Below the pieces are notes generated by a model. That model saw nothing but the letters and a program-made list of their open reading frames with translations, did not search any database and was not told the origin of the DNA. 64,000 nucleotides of DNA from CAYLLN01 sp033762315 (GTDB lineage: Bacteria; Planctomycetota; Planctomycetia; Pirellulales; Pirellulaceae). The stretch is from contig JANRLS010000013.1 of NCBI GenBank assembly GCA_033762315.1, forward strand, positions 1 through 64,000. The letters are read 5' to 3'. Both the position numbers and the translations under genes were made by a program. Positions 33,359 to 43,002 of the stretch are shown here, piece by piece. Every line of letters starts with the position of its first letter. Within the stretch, counting starts at the first letter, position 1.

Positions 33359-34300
33359 ATGCAGCGCCTCAAACCCAAGCTGATTGTGCCTGTCGCTCAG
33401 GCGGCGGGGGGGCAAGGTTCTCGGTGGGCGGCGGCGTGCCTCGAATATCTGCGGACCGAATGCCACCTGGCGACCAACACGCTGGCCGCCTACACGCGCG
33501 ACCTCAACCGTTTTTGCGAATGGCTCGGCGGCCGCAATGCGGCGAAGCTGAAGGTGCAAGAGTTGTCCGACTATGTCGGCTGGCTCAAAACCAAGGGGCT
33601 GGCACCGCCGAGCGTCTCGCGGCATATCGTGGCCCTCAAGCTGTTCTATCGCTACTTGCAGCTCGAAGGGATCGTGGCCGACAACCCGGCCGAATTGCTG
33701 GGGACGCAAAAGGCTTGGCAACGCGTGCCGGAGGTGATGTCGCCGCTCGTCGTGCAACAGTTGCTTGTCGCGCCGCAACCTTACGATGCCTACTGGCGGC
33801 GCGACCGGGCGCTCTTGGAACTGCTCTATGCCACCGGCTGCCGGGCTTCGGAAGTGTCGCACCTGCAGCTCCGCGACCTGCACCTGGACGAACGCTATTG
33901 CCTGGCGCACGGCAAAGGGAACAAAGACCGGCTGACCCCGCTCGGCGACGCGGCAATCGCGGCAATCAAAGACTATCTGGCCGAAGAGCGGCCGGAGCAA
34001 GCGAGCGCGGCCCGCGCGCCGCCACCGTGGCTACTCCTTTCGCGCAGCGGCAAGCGACTGCGGCGCGAGGCGATTTGGTCACTCGTCAAGCGCTATGTTC
34101 GCCGGTCCGGCGTCAACGGAGACGTCAGCCCCCACACGCTGCGCCACAGCTTCGCCACGCATGTGCTGGCCGGCGGGGCCGATTTGCGGCAAGTGCAGGA
34201 GCTGCTCGGCCATTCCAGCATCGCCACCACGCAAATCTACACGCACGTCGATCAAACCCGGCTGAAGAAGGTCCACCAGCAGTTTCATCCGCGGGCTTAG
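33359..34300 (+). CDS. tyrosine recombinase, Xer type
   Basis: 313 residues from ATG 33359; a GTG at 33332 is the in-frame alternative. SAM-like N-terminal DNA-binding domain (about 25-105; TNTLAAYTRDLNRFCEWLGG) and catalytic domain with R162 (ATGCRASE), K186 (GKGNKD), H259-x2-R262 (SPHTLRH), H285 (LLGHSS) and nucleophile Y294 (QIYTHVD). The length and the AAYTRDL start are typical of chromosome-dimer resolution recombinases XerC/XerD; which of the two cannot be decided. No phage or integron context. Just upstream sits a hairpin-forming CCCACGC/GCGTGGG segment at about 33314-33329. Confidence 0.9.
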   Translation: MQRLKPKLIVPVAQAAGGQGSRWAAACLEYLRTECHLATNTLAAYTRDLNRFCEWLGGRNAAKLKVQELSDYVGWLKTKGLAPPSVSRHIVALKLFYRYLQLEGIVADNPAELLGTQKAWQRVPEVMSPLVVQQLLVAPQPYDAYWRRDRALLELLYATGCRASEVSHLQLRDLHLDERYCLAHGKGNKDRLTPLGDAAIAAIKDYLAEERPEQASAARAPPPWLLLSRSGKRLRREAIWSLVKRYVRRSGVNGDVSPHTLRHSFATHVLAGGADLRQVQELLGHSSIATTQIYTHVDQTRLKKVHQQFHPRA

Positions 34301-34419
34301 GGGGCGTCGATGGTGCCCAATTGACAGCCCGCCCGAATGCCCCTAGGATGACCCGTTTGCCTGCCGCGAAATGCCGCCGGCATTGGGCGCAAGTGTTGAT
34401 AGCGTAGCGAGTTAGAGCC

Positions 34420-34602
34420 ATGGCCGTTCCCAAGCGACGACAATCGAATTCGCGGACCCGCAAGCGCCGGGCTCACGACTTCAAGACTCCCAAGCAGCTT
34501 TCGTTCTGCCCCAAATGCAGTACGGCCGTTCCGCAGCACGTGGTGTGCCCAAAGTGCGGCTACTACATGGGGCGCGTGATGGTCGAGCCGGTCGAGGAAT
34601 AG
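34420..34602 (+). CDS. rpmF: 50S ribosomal protein L32
   Basis: 60 residues, full length. MAVPKRRQSNSRTRKRRAHD is the typical basic start of L32; a zinc ribbon follows with C-x2-C (CPKC) and C-x2-C (CPKC). First gene of the conserved rpmF-fab cluster, with fabD 55 bases on. Confidence 0.96.
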   Translation: MAVPKRRQSNSRTRKRRAHDFKTPKQLSFCPKCSTAVPQHVVCPKCGYYMGRVMVEPVEE

Positions 34603-34657
34603 GCGCGGGTCGGTTCGCCGCGCTCGTTTCGCTTCCGAACCCCGATCCCCAACTCCC

Positions 34658-35566
34658 GTGAAGCTCGCGTTCCTCTTTCCCGGTCAAGGTGCCCAAGCGG
34701 TCGGCATGGGTCGGCAGCTTGTCGAAAGCACGCCGGCGGCTCGCCAACTGTTCGAGCGGGCGGCAAGTCTGTTGGGCTACGACCTGCTGCAGGTCTGCCT
34801 CGAAGGCCCGGCCGAGAAGCTCGATAGCACTGCGTTCAGCCAACCCGCACTGTTCGTCACCAGCCTCGCCGCGCTCGAGTGGCTGGCGATCAACAAGCCC
34901 GAGATTCATGCCGGTTGCCAAGGGGTGGCCGGCCTGAGCCTGGGGGAATACACGGCCCTCGTGTTCGCCGGGGTCATGTCGTTCGAGGACGGACTGCAAG
35001 TCGTGCAAGAGCGTGGCCGGGCGATGCAAGCCGCCGCTGACGCGGTGGCCAGCGGCATGGTGAGCATCTTGGGTTTGGAAGCGGCGAAGATCGAGGTCGT
35101 TTGCACGGAGGCTCGCCAGCCGGGCGAGGTGCTGCAAATCGCGAACTACCTGTGCCCCGGAAATATCGTGGTTTCGGGGCACAAGACGGCTTGCGAGCGA
35201 GTCGCCGAGTTGGCCATCAAGGCTGGTGCGATGAAGACGATTCCGCTGGCGGTGGCGGGGGCCTTTCATACTCCCCTGATGCAGCCTGCGGTCGAGCGGC
35301 TGACCAAGGCGCTGGCGGGCGTGAAGCTGTCTCCGCCGCGCATTCCGGTCATCTCGAATGTCGATGCCACCGCGCACACCGATCCCGAAGAGATTCGCCG
35401 GCTGCTCACCGAGCAGGTCGTCGCGCCGGTCCGATGGGAAGATTCGCTCCGCAAACTGCTGGCCGAGGGGTATGCTCCATTTTGGGAAGTCGGCCCCGGC
35501 CGCGTGCTCCGCGGACTGCTCAAGCGGATCGACCGCAAAGCCGAGGCGGAGGGAGTGGAGTGTTAG
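34658..35566 (+). CDS. fabD: malonyl-CoA:ACP transacylase
   Basis: 302 residues, GTG start at 34658. Loads malonyl groups on acyl carrier protein for fatty-acid synthesis. FPGQGAQAVGMG oxyanion motif, nucleophile S94 in GLSLGE, R119 in VQERGRAMQ that binds the malonyl carboxylate, and H204 in GAFHTPLM. No strong ribosome binding site is visible. Followed by fabG after a 68-base hairpin. Confidence 0.95.
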   Translation: MKLAFLFPGQGAQAVGMGRQLVESTPAARQLFERAASLLGYDLLQVCLEGPAEKLDSTAFSQPALFVTSLAALEWLAINKPEIHAGCQGVAGLSLGEYTALVFAGVMSFEDGLQVVQERGRAMQAAADAVASGMVSILGLEAAKIEVVCTEARQPGEVLQIANYLCPGNIVVSGHKTACERVAELAIKAGAMKTIPLAVAGAFHTPLMQPAVERLTKALAGVKLSPPRIPVISNVDATAHTDPEEIRRLLTEQVVAPVRWEDSLRKLLAEGYAPFWEVGPGRVLRGLLKRIDRKAEAEGVEC

Positions 35567-35574
35567 TTCTTACT

Positions 35575-35642
35575 AACCCGCAGCGTCAGCCAGGGGAGTG
35601 CCGGCAATCGCTGGGCCATTCCCCTGGCTAACGCGGCGGGTT
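35575..35642. repeat. long hairpin between fabD and fabG
   Basis: A 26-base arm (35575-35600) pairs with 35617-35642 with three mismatches around a 16-base loop; core AGCCAGGGGA/TTCCCCTGGCT. It lies between two genes that are normally co-transcribed, so it may be a repeat of the palindromic type, an attenuator, or a processing site. Confidence 0.75.
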
Positions 35643-35677
35643 GGTGTCATTCGTCCTTAGGATCAGGAGCAACAACG

Positions 35678-36454
35678 ATGGCCGAAGCCACGAACCCCTA
35701 TGCTTCGTTGAAGGTCGATCTCGCGGGTCAGACGGCGCTTGTCACCGGCTCGTCGCAAGGCCTTGGCAAGGCGATGGCCCTGGCTTTGGCCGCGAACGGA
35801 GCCAAGGTTGCCTGCGTCGCCCGCTCGGCCGAAAAGCTCGCCGCCACGGTGGCCGAAATCACCGCCGCCGGCGGTCAGGCCGAGGCCTTTCCGTGTGACG
35901 TGAAGGAGAGCGCGGCGGTCGATGCTTTGATCGATGGCCTCGTCGAGAAATGGGGAAAGCTCGACATCCTCGTGAACAACGCCGGCGTGACGCGTGATAC
36001 GCTGCTTCCCCGGATGACCGACGACGATTGGGACACGGTCATCAACACGAACTTGCGCGGGTCGTTCCTCTTCGCCCGCGCCGCCGCCCGCCACATGATG
36101 CGGGCCCGCTATGGCCGCATCATCAACATCAGTTCCGTCAGTGGCCTCATCGGCAACGCCGGGCAGACGAACTACTCGGCCAGCAAGGCGGGCCTGATCG
36201 GCTTCACTCGCAGCCTGAGCCGCGAACTGGCCGGCCGCAAAGTGACGATCAACGCGGTTTGCCCCGGCTTCATCGAAAGCGAGATGACGAAAGTGCTGGG
36301 GGACATGATCATCGACGAGGCGAAAAAGCGCATTCCCGCGAAGCGGCTCGGCACGCCCGAGGATGTCGCCGCCTGTGTCGTTTTTCTCGCCAGCCCCGCC
36401 GCCAGCTACGTCACCGGCCAGGTGCTAACCGTGGATGGCGGCATGACGGGGTGA
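35678..36454 (+). CDS. fabG: 3-oxoacyl-ACP reductase
   Basis: 258 residues. Reduces the beta-keto group of acyl-ACP with NADPH. GSSQGLG at 24-30 binds the cofactor, NAG near 101-103, catalytic S153, Y166 and K170 (NYSASK), and a normal C-terminus (VTGQVLTVDGGMTG). The N-terminus is about 13 residues longer than in Escherichia coli. AGGAGCAAC precedes the start. The usual next gene, acpP, is missing: the following gene is an unrelated small protein. Confidence 0.94.
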   Translation: MAEATNPYASLKVDLAGQTALVTGSSQGLGKAMALALAANGAKVACVARSAEKLAATVAEITAAGGQAEAFPCDVKESAAVDALIDGLVEKWGKLDILVNNAGVTRDTLLPRMTDDDWDTVINTNLRGSFLFARAAARHMMRARYGRIINISSVSGLIGNAGQTNYSASKAGLIGFTRSLSRELAGRKVTINAVCPGFIESEMTKVLGDMIIDEAKKRIPAKRLGTPEDVAACVVFLASPAASYVTGQVLTVDGGMTG

Positions 36455-36621
36455 GGCCAGCGCGGGTACAAGCCGTCCATGAATTGATCGATTGACATGT
36501 GGCATTTCCCCGCCCGCACGGTAAGATTGACGGTAGGTAAACAAACGGCGACTTTTGGACGGAATTTCGACGCGCTAGGTCAGGTTTCGCGGTGTCCGTT
36601 TCCCAGACAGGAGCAACGGCC

Positions 36622-36804
36622 ATGGAAGTGCTGATGAGCCAGAATTTTCGCAAAGCGCTGTCGGATACGACTGCGCGCACCGCCTTGCGCAAGGCCCTGA
36701 TGCAGTCGCGCTCGTCTCGCAAGGCAAGTCCGCCACTGGTGGAGATCGATGGCAAAAGCTACCGCATTGTTTTCGGCAAGCCGCGGAACATCAAAAAGCC
36801 ATAG
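36622..36804 (+). CDS. small hypothetical protein
   Basis: 60 residues from ATG 36622, preceded by AGGAG at eight bases. MEVLMSQNFRKALSDTTART is helical; the second half (PLVEIDGKSYRIVFGKPR) looks like a short beta-hairpin. Basic overall. Family not recognised; the good ribosome binding site supports it. Overlooked if only longer genes are called. Confidence 0.55.
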   Translation: MEVLMSQNFRKALSDTTARTALRKALMQSRSSRKASPPLVEIDGKSYRIVFGKPRNIKKP

Positions 36805-36822
36805 GCCAAACCCGCCCACGCC

Positions 36823-37626
36823 ATGAACATTGCGTTTTCGGCGTTGGTCATTCTGTTTCTGGCACTGCCCGGCATTTGCTTTCTGTTGGCGTATCGAGCC
36901 GAGCGCGGCCGACCCGTGGGGTCCGGCTCGCTCACCGACGAAGTACCCGTGGGAATCATCGTCTCGGTTGCCTTCCACACCTTGGGGCTGATCGTCACTT
37001 GGATCGTGGGACGACTTTTCATCGGAGTCGTGCCAGACCTGAAGGCCGCACTAATTGTCGCTGTCGCACCCGCGGCTCGGCAAGGAGGGTTGGCGAGTGG
37101 AGTCGCGGAGCCGTTGCTCACGGGCTGGTATCCGTTCTATATCCTGGCGTACTTCACGGTCGTTTGCGGTTGTAGCGCCTTTCTCGGGCGTTGGCTCAAG
37201 ACGAAGGTGAGGGAGTGGGGGCTTGATCGACGGTATCCCGCCTTACGCTGGAATGACTGGTTTTATCTGTTACGCGGAGAATCGCCCGAACAGACAAGCG
37301 CTGCCGAAGAATACGACTCTATCGCCATTTCAGCAGTGGTCGAGGGCACGCTCTATCGCGGCTTTCTCTACGATTTCTTTGTGAACAAATCGGGCGAGCT
37401 CGACACGATTGTCCTGGTGCTGGCCGAAAGGCGCAAGCTGGGCGAAGGCGAAGAATCGGAAGGGAGGGACGTGAAGCACCAGCCGTACTACCCGATTTTG
37501 GCCGACTATCTCGTCCTCAAGTATTCGACGATCGCGAATCTGGCGGTCACCATGGCCTCGCTCGGAGATCCGTCGGAAGTCGAGGAGGAGGAATCGCCCC
37601 CCCGGCGGGAAGAGTTTTTGGATTAG
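36823..37626 (+). CDS. membrane protein of unknown function
   Basis: 267 residues. Three predicted membrane helices: about 5-25 (FSALVILFLALPGICFLL), about 45-70 and about 105-125 (WYPFYILAYFTVVCG). The C-terminal 130 residues are soluble and acidic, ending with EVEEEESPPRREEF. A possible relation to small membrane proteins of the DUF6338 type is only an impression. It starts 18 bases after the 60-residue gene and may be co-transcribed with it. Confidence 0.6.
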   Translation: MNIAFSALVILFLALPGICFLLAYRAERGRPVGSGSLTDEVPVGIIVSVAFHTLGLIVTWIVGRLFIGVVPDLKAALIVAVAPAARQGGLASGVAEPLLTGWYPFYILAYFTVVCGCSAFLGRWLKTKVREWGLDRRYPALRWNDWFYLLRGESPEQTSAAEEYDSIAISAVVEGTLYRGFLYDFFVNKSGELDTIVLVLAERRKLGEGEESEGRDVKHQPYYPILADYLVLKYSTIANLAVTMASLGDPSEVEEEESPPRREEFLD

Positions 37627-37776
37627 CGCACGGATAGCCACCACCATCAGGTTCATCCAATCGCCCCAGCGCCGGCTGAATGCCAGTTTGCCGCGCCTGG
37701 GGGCCGCGCTGGGGGAGAATTGCGCTGCGGTCGGCGAACGAAAACGCCAACCGTGAATGGAGATGCGAACGAGTCC

Positions 37777-38103
37777 TTACCAACCCATGACCATATTCGA
37801 CTCGATCACTTTCCGCGAGTTTTCCAGGTCGCTGCCGGTCTCGTGCATGTAGAGGCGGATGGCGTGGACTTTGTCGCCGTGGGCCTTGCTCAGGCACTCG
37901 CGGGCGGTCGAGCAAGGATCGACGCGGGTGTTGGTCAGGCCCAAGGCCCCCTTGCTGATCACCCAGGTGTCGCGCGGCCGCTTGGTGAGGCGGATCACTT
38001 TGTCGTGCGGATAGGCCTCGCGAACGACGACGTTCGCCGCCGGTTCGTCGGCCGCCCAGGTGATGATGATGTGCGAGTCGGTTTCAACCTCGAACAGTGG
38101 CAT
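37777..38103 (-). CDS. conserved hypothetical protein
   Basis: 108 residues from ATG 38103, with AAGGAGT eight bases before it. MPLFEVETDSHIIITWAADE, then KRPRDTWVISKGALGL; looks like a small alpha/beta protein I associate with planctomycete genomes. No catalytic motif. Convergent with the membrane protein gene, divergent from the flavoprotein gene. Confidence 0.65.
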   Translation of the reverse strand: MPLFEVETDSHIIITWAADEPAANVVVREAYPHDKVIRLTKRPRDTWVISKGALGLTNTRVDPCSTARECLSKAHGDKVHAIRLYMHETGSDLENSRKVIESNMVMGW

Positions 38104-38344
38104 GACAAGACTCCTTGTTCCGCGCCTGGAAAATTGCCGCGCAAAGGGGAATGAAAGTCGGCGACGCCAGCCGCCACGAGCGGACGGAGAAGAGAGTCGC
38201 CCCGCGTCAGAACTGCCCGCTGGTCGAAACTCCACCGTCGTTTTCTGGGTGGGCCCGCGGAAACCGGCCTCCTGACACCCGACAGCATGGCCCAAGCGTT
38301 AAGATTTGGCAAGTGGTTCTCTCGCGTTACTCAGCGGCTTTCAC

Positions 38345-39541
38345 ATGGCCATTGATACTCCCGCCAAACTGGCCATCCTCGGTGCCGGTCCCATTGGACT
38401 CGAAGCGGCCCTCTATGCCCGCTTCTTGGGATACGACGTGGTGATTCTGGAGCGGGGGGAGGTTGCCCAGAGCGTCCGCCGCTGGGGGCATCTGCGCATG
38501 TTTACCCCCTTCGGGCAAAGCTGCTCGCCGCTCGGTTTGGCCGCGATTGCCGCGCAGGACGAAAGCTATCAGCCCCCAGCCGCCGACGAACTGCTGACTG
38601 GCCACGACTGGGCCGATCGCTATTTGTTGCCGCTGTCGCAAACCGACCTGCTGGCCGATCATTTGCGGCTCGGCTCGACGGTGCTAGCGGTCGGCAAAGA
38701 GGAACTGCTGAAGGGGGAAATGGCGGGCAATCCCGACCGGGGGGACTGGGGCTTTCGGATCTTGGTTGGAGATTCGGCTGGCGGCGAGCGGGTCGAAATC
38801 GTCGATGCGGTGCTCGACTGCACGGGAGTCTTCGACCAGCCGAATTGGCTGGGACCAGGAGGAACTCCCGCGCTGGGCGAACTTGCCCTCCGGTCGGCGA
38901 TTGAATATCGCCTGCCCGACCTTCTTGGCCGCGACCGCGCGACCTATGCCGGCCGGCATACGCTGGTGATCGGCGGGGGAGACTCGGCGACGACGAATGT
39001 TGTGGCCCTCGCGCGGCTGGCACGGGAAGCACCCGGAACGCGCGTCACCTGGATCACCCGCCGCGAGGGGCCGGCTCGGGGCGGACCGCTGGCGGTCGGC
39101 CTTGCGGGTTCGCCGGCCGAACGCGAGCGCCTGGCCGCGGAGGCTAACCGACTCGCGGCAGAGGCGGAGGGCTGTGTCACCTATCTGCTGGCGACCAGTG
39201 TCGAGTCGCTGACGCGCGACGCTGCTGGCCAGACCTGGCAAGTCGAACTTTCCGGCCGCCACGCCGGCCAGCAGGCGTTCGACCAGCTGATTGCGAACGT
39301 CGGCTTTCGGCCAGATTATTCCATGCTCGGTGAGCTGCAATTTCAGCCTCCGGGCAATGGCGGGCCGACGTCGCTCGTCGGCAGCGAGCCCAACTTCTAC
39401 GTCCTTGGGTGCAAAAGCCACGGCCGGCGGTCGGGCTACCGGTTCTCGGATGGACTGGCTCAAATCCGCGAGCTCTTCGCCATTTTGGGGGACCGGCCAT
39501 CGCTCGACCTCTACTCCACTGCCTACAGGTTGCCCCGATAG
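38345..39541 (+). CDS. FAD-dependent oxidoreductase
   Basis: 398 residues from ATG 38345. Two Rossmann motifs: GAGPIG near the start (KLAILGAGPIGLEAALYARF) for FAD and VIGGGDSATTNVVALARLAR for NAD(P)H; PNFYVLGCKSHGRRSGYRF marks the C-terminal FAD contact. Resembles flavin monooxygenases and thioredoxin-reductase-like enzymes; no redox-active CxxC is present. Substrate unknown. Confidence 0.85.
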   Translation: MAIDTPAKLAILGAGPIGLEAALYARFLGYDVVILERGEVAQSVRRWGHLRMFTPFGQSCSPLGLAAIAAQDESYQPPAADELLTGHDWADRYLLPLSQTDLLADHLRLGSTVLAVGKEELLKGEMAGNPDRGDWGFRILVGDSAGGERVEIVDAVLDCTGVFDQPNWLGPGGTPALGELALRSAIEYRLPDLLGRDRATYAGRHTLVIGGGDSATTNVVALARLAREAPGTRVTWITRREGPARGGPLAVGLAGSPAERERLAAEANRLAAEAEGCVTYLLATSVESLTRDAAGQTWQVELSGRHAGQQAFDQLIANVGFRPDYSMLGELQFQPPGNGGPTSLVGSEPNFYVLGCKSHGRRSGYRFSDGLAQIRELFAILGDRPSLDLYSTAYRLPR

Positions 39542-39699
39542 CCCCCTCCTAGAGCGAAAAAGCACGTCATAACCACCCAAGAGATGGGGGCGTCGATTTT
39601 GTGAACGGGGCTCGATTGGGTAAAATGAACGGTCGGTTGACTCTTCCATAACGACCACTCTTGGTCTGCCCACGTACACCTCTTGCGGGGGATGGTTTG

Positions 39700-42600
39700 G
39701 TGCATTGGTGTCGCTTCCTGGCTGCGGGACTCGCTCTTTGGGCATTGGCCGCAGTTGCGCGCGCCCAGACGACACCACCCCCAGCCGGGCCAGTGGCTGG
39801 TCCGCCAGCTTTGGAGGCGAGCCCGCTGGAGACCTATTACCTCCGCGATAGCAAGGGCCAACTCGTTCCCGTTCCGGGGTTTACGTACGAAGAGTTCGAG
39901 CAACTGTTGCGGCTCAAGCGGGGTTTGGCCCCCCCTGCTCCGCCGGGTTTCACGCTCGATGTCGCCTCGCTGACGGGAGTTGCCCAGCAGGATTCGGCCA
40001 CGCTGCAAATGGTGGCGACCATTCGGGTGCGCGACGAAGGCTGGGTGCGGGTCCCGCTGGGATTGGATCAGGGGGTGCTTCGTCAGCCCGCGAAACACGA
40101 AGGCCCCGGCGAGCATATCCTGACTTTCGACCGTGAGTCCGGAGGATACAACGCTTGGCTGCGCGGAGCCGACGCCAAGCCGCACGTGCTCACGCTGCAG
40201 CTTTCGGCCGCGGTAACGCAGGTGGCTGGCCAGTCGCGGCTCGATCTGGCTTTGCCGCGGGCCACTGAATCGTCGCTGCGACTGACCGTTCCCGGCGTGC
40301 GGGTCGAGGCGTCGCTCTTGGGGGGGGAGGGGATCGTTTCGACCGCCGCCAAAGGAAACCAGAACGACACCGAAATCACGGTCCTCGGGCCTTCGGGCGC
40401 GCTTCAACTTGCCTGGCGGAAAGGACGGGAGCCTGCCGCTCCCGGACCGGCCCTGGTCGAGGCCAGCGGCGAAATCGCGATCAAAGTCGAGGGGGAAAAC
40501 CGCGTCAGTAGCGATGCCAAGCTGCGCGTTCGCAGTTTAGGCGAAGCGATTGATTCGTTCCGCGTCAAGCTGCCGGCGGGGATGGAACTCGTTCCCACCG
40601 ATGCGGCCGGCTACACGGTGCAATTGGCTCCCACCCTCAGCGGCGGCAAGCCGGCGAGTCAGATCGTCGAGATCAAGCTGTCGCGACCCACGAGCGGCAT
40701 TACCGAAGTTCGCCTGCTCGCCGCGCTGGCCCCCGAAACTCGGCAAGGGGTGCTCGCTCCCGCGCAATTCGACGTGATCGGCGCAGTGCGACAAAAGGGA
40801 ACCATCGACTGCACGCTCGAAGGGGAATGGCTAACCACCTGGAAAGAAGATGGCGGCACCCGCCGGCTCGACGTGGGGAGCGATGCCGCCGCCGCCCGGC
40901 TCGCCGCCCGCTATGAATATTTTCGCCAGCCATGCGGCCTGCAGCTCAGCGTGGCCGCGCGACCCTCGCGCGTCAGCGTCGAGCCAACGCACATGGTGTA
41001 TCTCGAAGCCGAGCAAGCACGCATCGAGACCACGCTCAAGTATCGCCTCCGCGGGGCTCGCGCGGAAAAGCTCGAAATTACCTTCGGGGGCTGGCGGCTA
41101 GATCGCATTTCCCCCGGCGAATTGCTCGACATTGTCGGCCCGGAACCGACCGCCGACGGAAAGCTGATCGTGCCGCTGCGAAGCGGTGTCGGTCTGCCGA
41201 CCGATCTGGAGCTGAAGTTCGAGGCGCATCAGGCGCTGGACAAAGCCAGTGGCACGGTTGCGCTGGTGCTGCCCCATCCCGTGGCCGATGTCGTCGCCCC
41301 CGCCGTGGTCATCGTGGTTCCGGCGGACAATGTCGAGCCGCGGCCGCAAGTGGCCCAGATGCGCGGACTCACCCCTGATTCGTCCACCACGCCACTCCGC
41401 ATTCCCAGCCGGCAGCAGCCTCCGCTTGTGTATCGCGATCTCGGCGGCAGCGAACCGGCGGTTTTCGCGGCGGACATGGTCGTCCGTCAACAGTCGCTGT
41501 CCGTGGGGGCGCGCGGCACAGTCCGCCTGAGCGATAAGCAAATCCAAATCGAGCAGCGGCTTGAGTATCGCATCGCCTACGAGCCGCGACGAACATTCGA
41601 CTTACGCGTGCCGCGGGCCGTGCTGGCGGGGGGCCGGTTGGAGGTTCGCCTGGCCGACGAACTACTCACGCCGGTGCCGGTGGACGATCCCGAAACCGAT
41701 GCCGAGGGGGTGCGGCTGCAAGTGGCGACGGCGGCGGGGCAAATCGGGCTGTGCCAATTGGTCTGCAATTATTCGCTCCCCATGCCCGCTTGGGATCGGC
41801 AGAAGTCGCTTCGGCTGACGGTGCCCATGGTCGTGCCGGCGAGCATGCCCAATTTGCAATTGGGTGGGCAGCAGCTCGAATTCGACTCGGCCGAGGGGTG
41901 GCAGTTGCATCCCGATCCGGACGTTACCAACGAGTTCTCGAGGTTTTCGCTGATGTCGCCGGGAGGGCCGTTCGTTTCGTCGCGCGTCGTCGCCGCGTCG
42001 CGGTGGATCGTCGATCCGGCCGCCTCCGCGCCTCCATCCCCCGTCGCGATCAGCAAAGCCTGGATTCAAACCTGGCTGGCCGGCAGCCGGCGCCAAGAGC
42101 GGGCGGTGTTTCGCCTGCTAACCGATCAGGAACAACTGCGCATCGATTTGCCGGCCACTCCCACCGAGGGGAGCGTTCACGCGGCCATCAATGCCCAATC
42201 CGTCACCGCTGTCGTCCGCTCTCCGCGGGCCGTGCGCGTGGACTTGCCAGCCGCGTCGCGTGGTCGCGAGTGCGTGCTTGAACTCTGGTACGAAGTCAGC
42301 CTTCCCGCCGCGCGGGCTGGTCTGCGGTCGGCGGCGCTCGAGCCACCGCGGGTGGACGGTGCCTCGTCGCCGCGCAGGCTCTTCTGGCAACTTTGCCTGC
42401 CGGACGACGAGCATCTGCTGGTTCCACCCGGCGAACTGGCCGCCGAAATGCGGTGGGGCCGCGCCCAATGGCTCTGGAGCCGGCAGCCCACGCTCGACCA
42501 AACCGCATTGGAAGCCTGGATGGGAGCCTCGCGCCAAGACCTTTTGCCCGCCGGAGTCAACGAGCACCTCTTCAGCACTTTGGGTCGCAGTCCGCGACTG

Positions 42601-43002
42601 GCGTTCACCTCGGCCGGGCGGCGCTGGCTGCTGTTTATCGCTTCGGGCCTGGTGCTGGCGAGCGGACTCGTTCTCTTGCACGTGCGGAGCGCGCGCCGTC
42701 CGGAAACACTGCTCGCGGTGGCGGTGGCGGTGGCAACGCTGGCCCTGATCTGGCCCGACGCGGCGGCCCTGCTTGCGCAGGCTTCCGTGGTGGGCCTCCT
42801 GGTGACGGCGGTGCTGGCACTTGCCCTGTGGCTGACCGCGGGCCGCGCGTTGTGGTCCCCCCCGCCTCCCGCCGCGAGCGGTAGCATCGCACTCGCGGCC
42901 GAGGCCCGCTCGACCGAAGCCCCCGCCGCGCGGATTGATCGTGCTCCGCAACTGACCACCGCCACGGCCCCCGCGCCAATTGTCGCGGAGCCGCAGCCAT
43001 GA
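39700..43002 (+). CDS. very large exported membrane protein A, unknown function
   Basis: About 1100 residues if started at GTG 39700, where GGGGGAT is well placed; TTG 39661 in frame would add 13 residues. A signal peptide covers about 1-23 (FLAAGLALWALAAVARAQ). The body is beta-rich with long stretches of charged-hydrophobic alternation and no detectable enzymatic motif; it looks like tandem beta-sandwich domains. At the end are about three membrane helices (about 975-1060), then a short Pro/Ala tail. So the bulk is outside the cytoplasm, held by the C-terminal membrane domain. The stop overlaps the start of the next gene (ATGA), so both are translated together. No family recognised. Confidence 0.8.
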   Translation: MHWCRFLAAGLALWALAAVARAQTTPPPAGPVAGPPALEASPLETYYLRDSKGQLVPVPGFTYEEFEQLLRLKRGLAPPAPPGFTLDVASLTGVAQQDSATLQMVATIRVRDEGWVRVPLGLDQGVLRQPAKHEGPGEHILTFDRESGGYNAWLRGADAKPHVLTLQLSAAVTQVAGQSRLDLALPRATESSLRLTVPGVRVEASLLGGEGIVSTAAKGNQNDTEITVLGPSGALQLAWRKGREPAAPGPALVEASGEIAIKVEGENRVSSDAKLRVRSLGEAIDSFRVKLPAGMELVPTDAAGYTVQLAPTLSGGKPASQIVEIKLSRPTSGITEVRLLAALAPETRQGVLAPAQFDVIGAVRQKGTIDCTLEGEWLTTWKEDGGTRRLDVGSDAAAARLAARYEYFRQPCGLQLSVAARPSRVSVEPTHMVYLEAEQARIETTLKYRLRGARAEKLEITFGGWRLDRISPGELLDIVGPEPTADGKLIVPLRSGVGLPTDLELKFEAHQALDKASGTVALVLPHPVADVVAPAVVIVVPADNVEPRPQVAQMRGLTPDSSTTPLRIPSRQQPPLVYRDLGGSEPAVFAADMVVRQQSLSVGARGTVRLSDKQIQIEQRLEYRIAYEPRRTFDLRVPRAVLAGGRLEVRLADELLTPVPVDDPETDAEGVRLQVATAAGQIGLCQLVCNYSLPMPAWDRQKSLRLTVPMVVPASMPNLQLGGQQLEFDSAEGWQLHPDPDVTNEFSRFSLMSPGGPFVSSRVVAASRWIVDPAASAPPSPVAISKAWIQTWLAGSRRQERAVFRLLTDQEQLRIDLPATPTEGSVHAAINAQSVTAVVRSPRAVRVDLPAASRGRECVLELWYEVSLPAARAGLRSAALEPPRVDGASSPRRLFWQLCLPDDEHLLVPPGELAAEMRWGRAQWLWSRQPTLDQTALEAWMGASRQDLLPAGVNEHLFSTLGRSPRLAFTSAGRRWLLFIASGLVLASGLVLLHVRSARRPETLLAVAVAVATLALIWPDAAALLAQASVVGLLVTAVLALALWLTAGRALWSPPPPAASGSIALAAEARSTEAPAARIDRAPQLTTATAPAPIVAEPQP

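Noticed and set aside
36485..36530. TTGACA at 36492 as a promoter for the 60-residue gene
   Set aside because: No -10 box at normal spacing.
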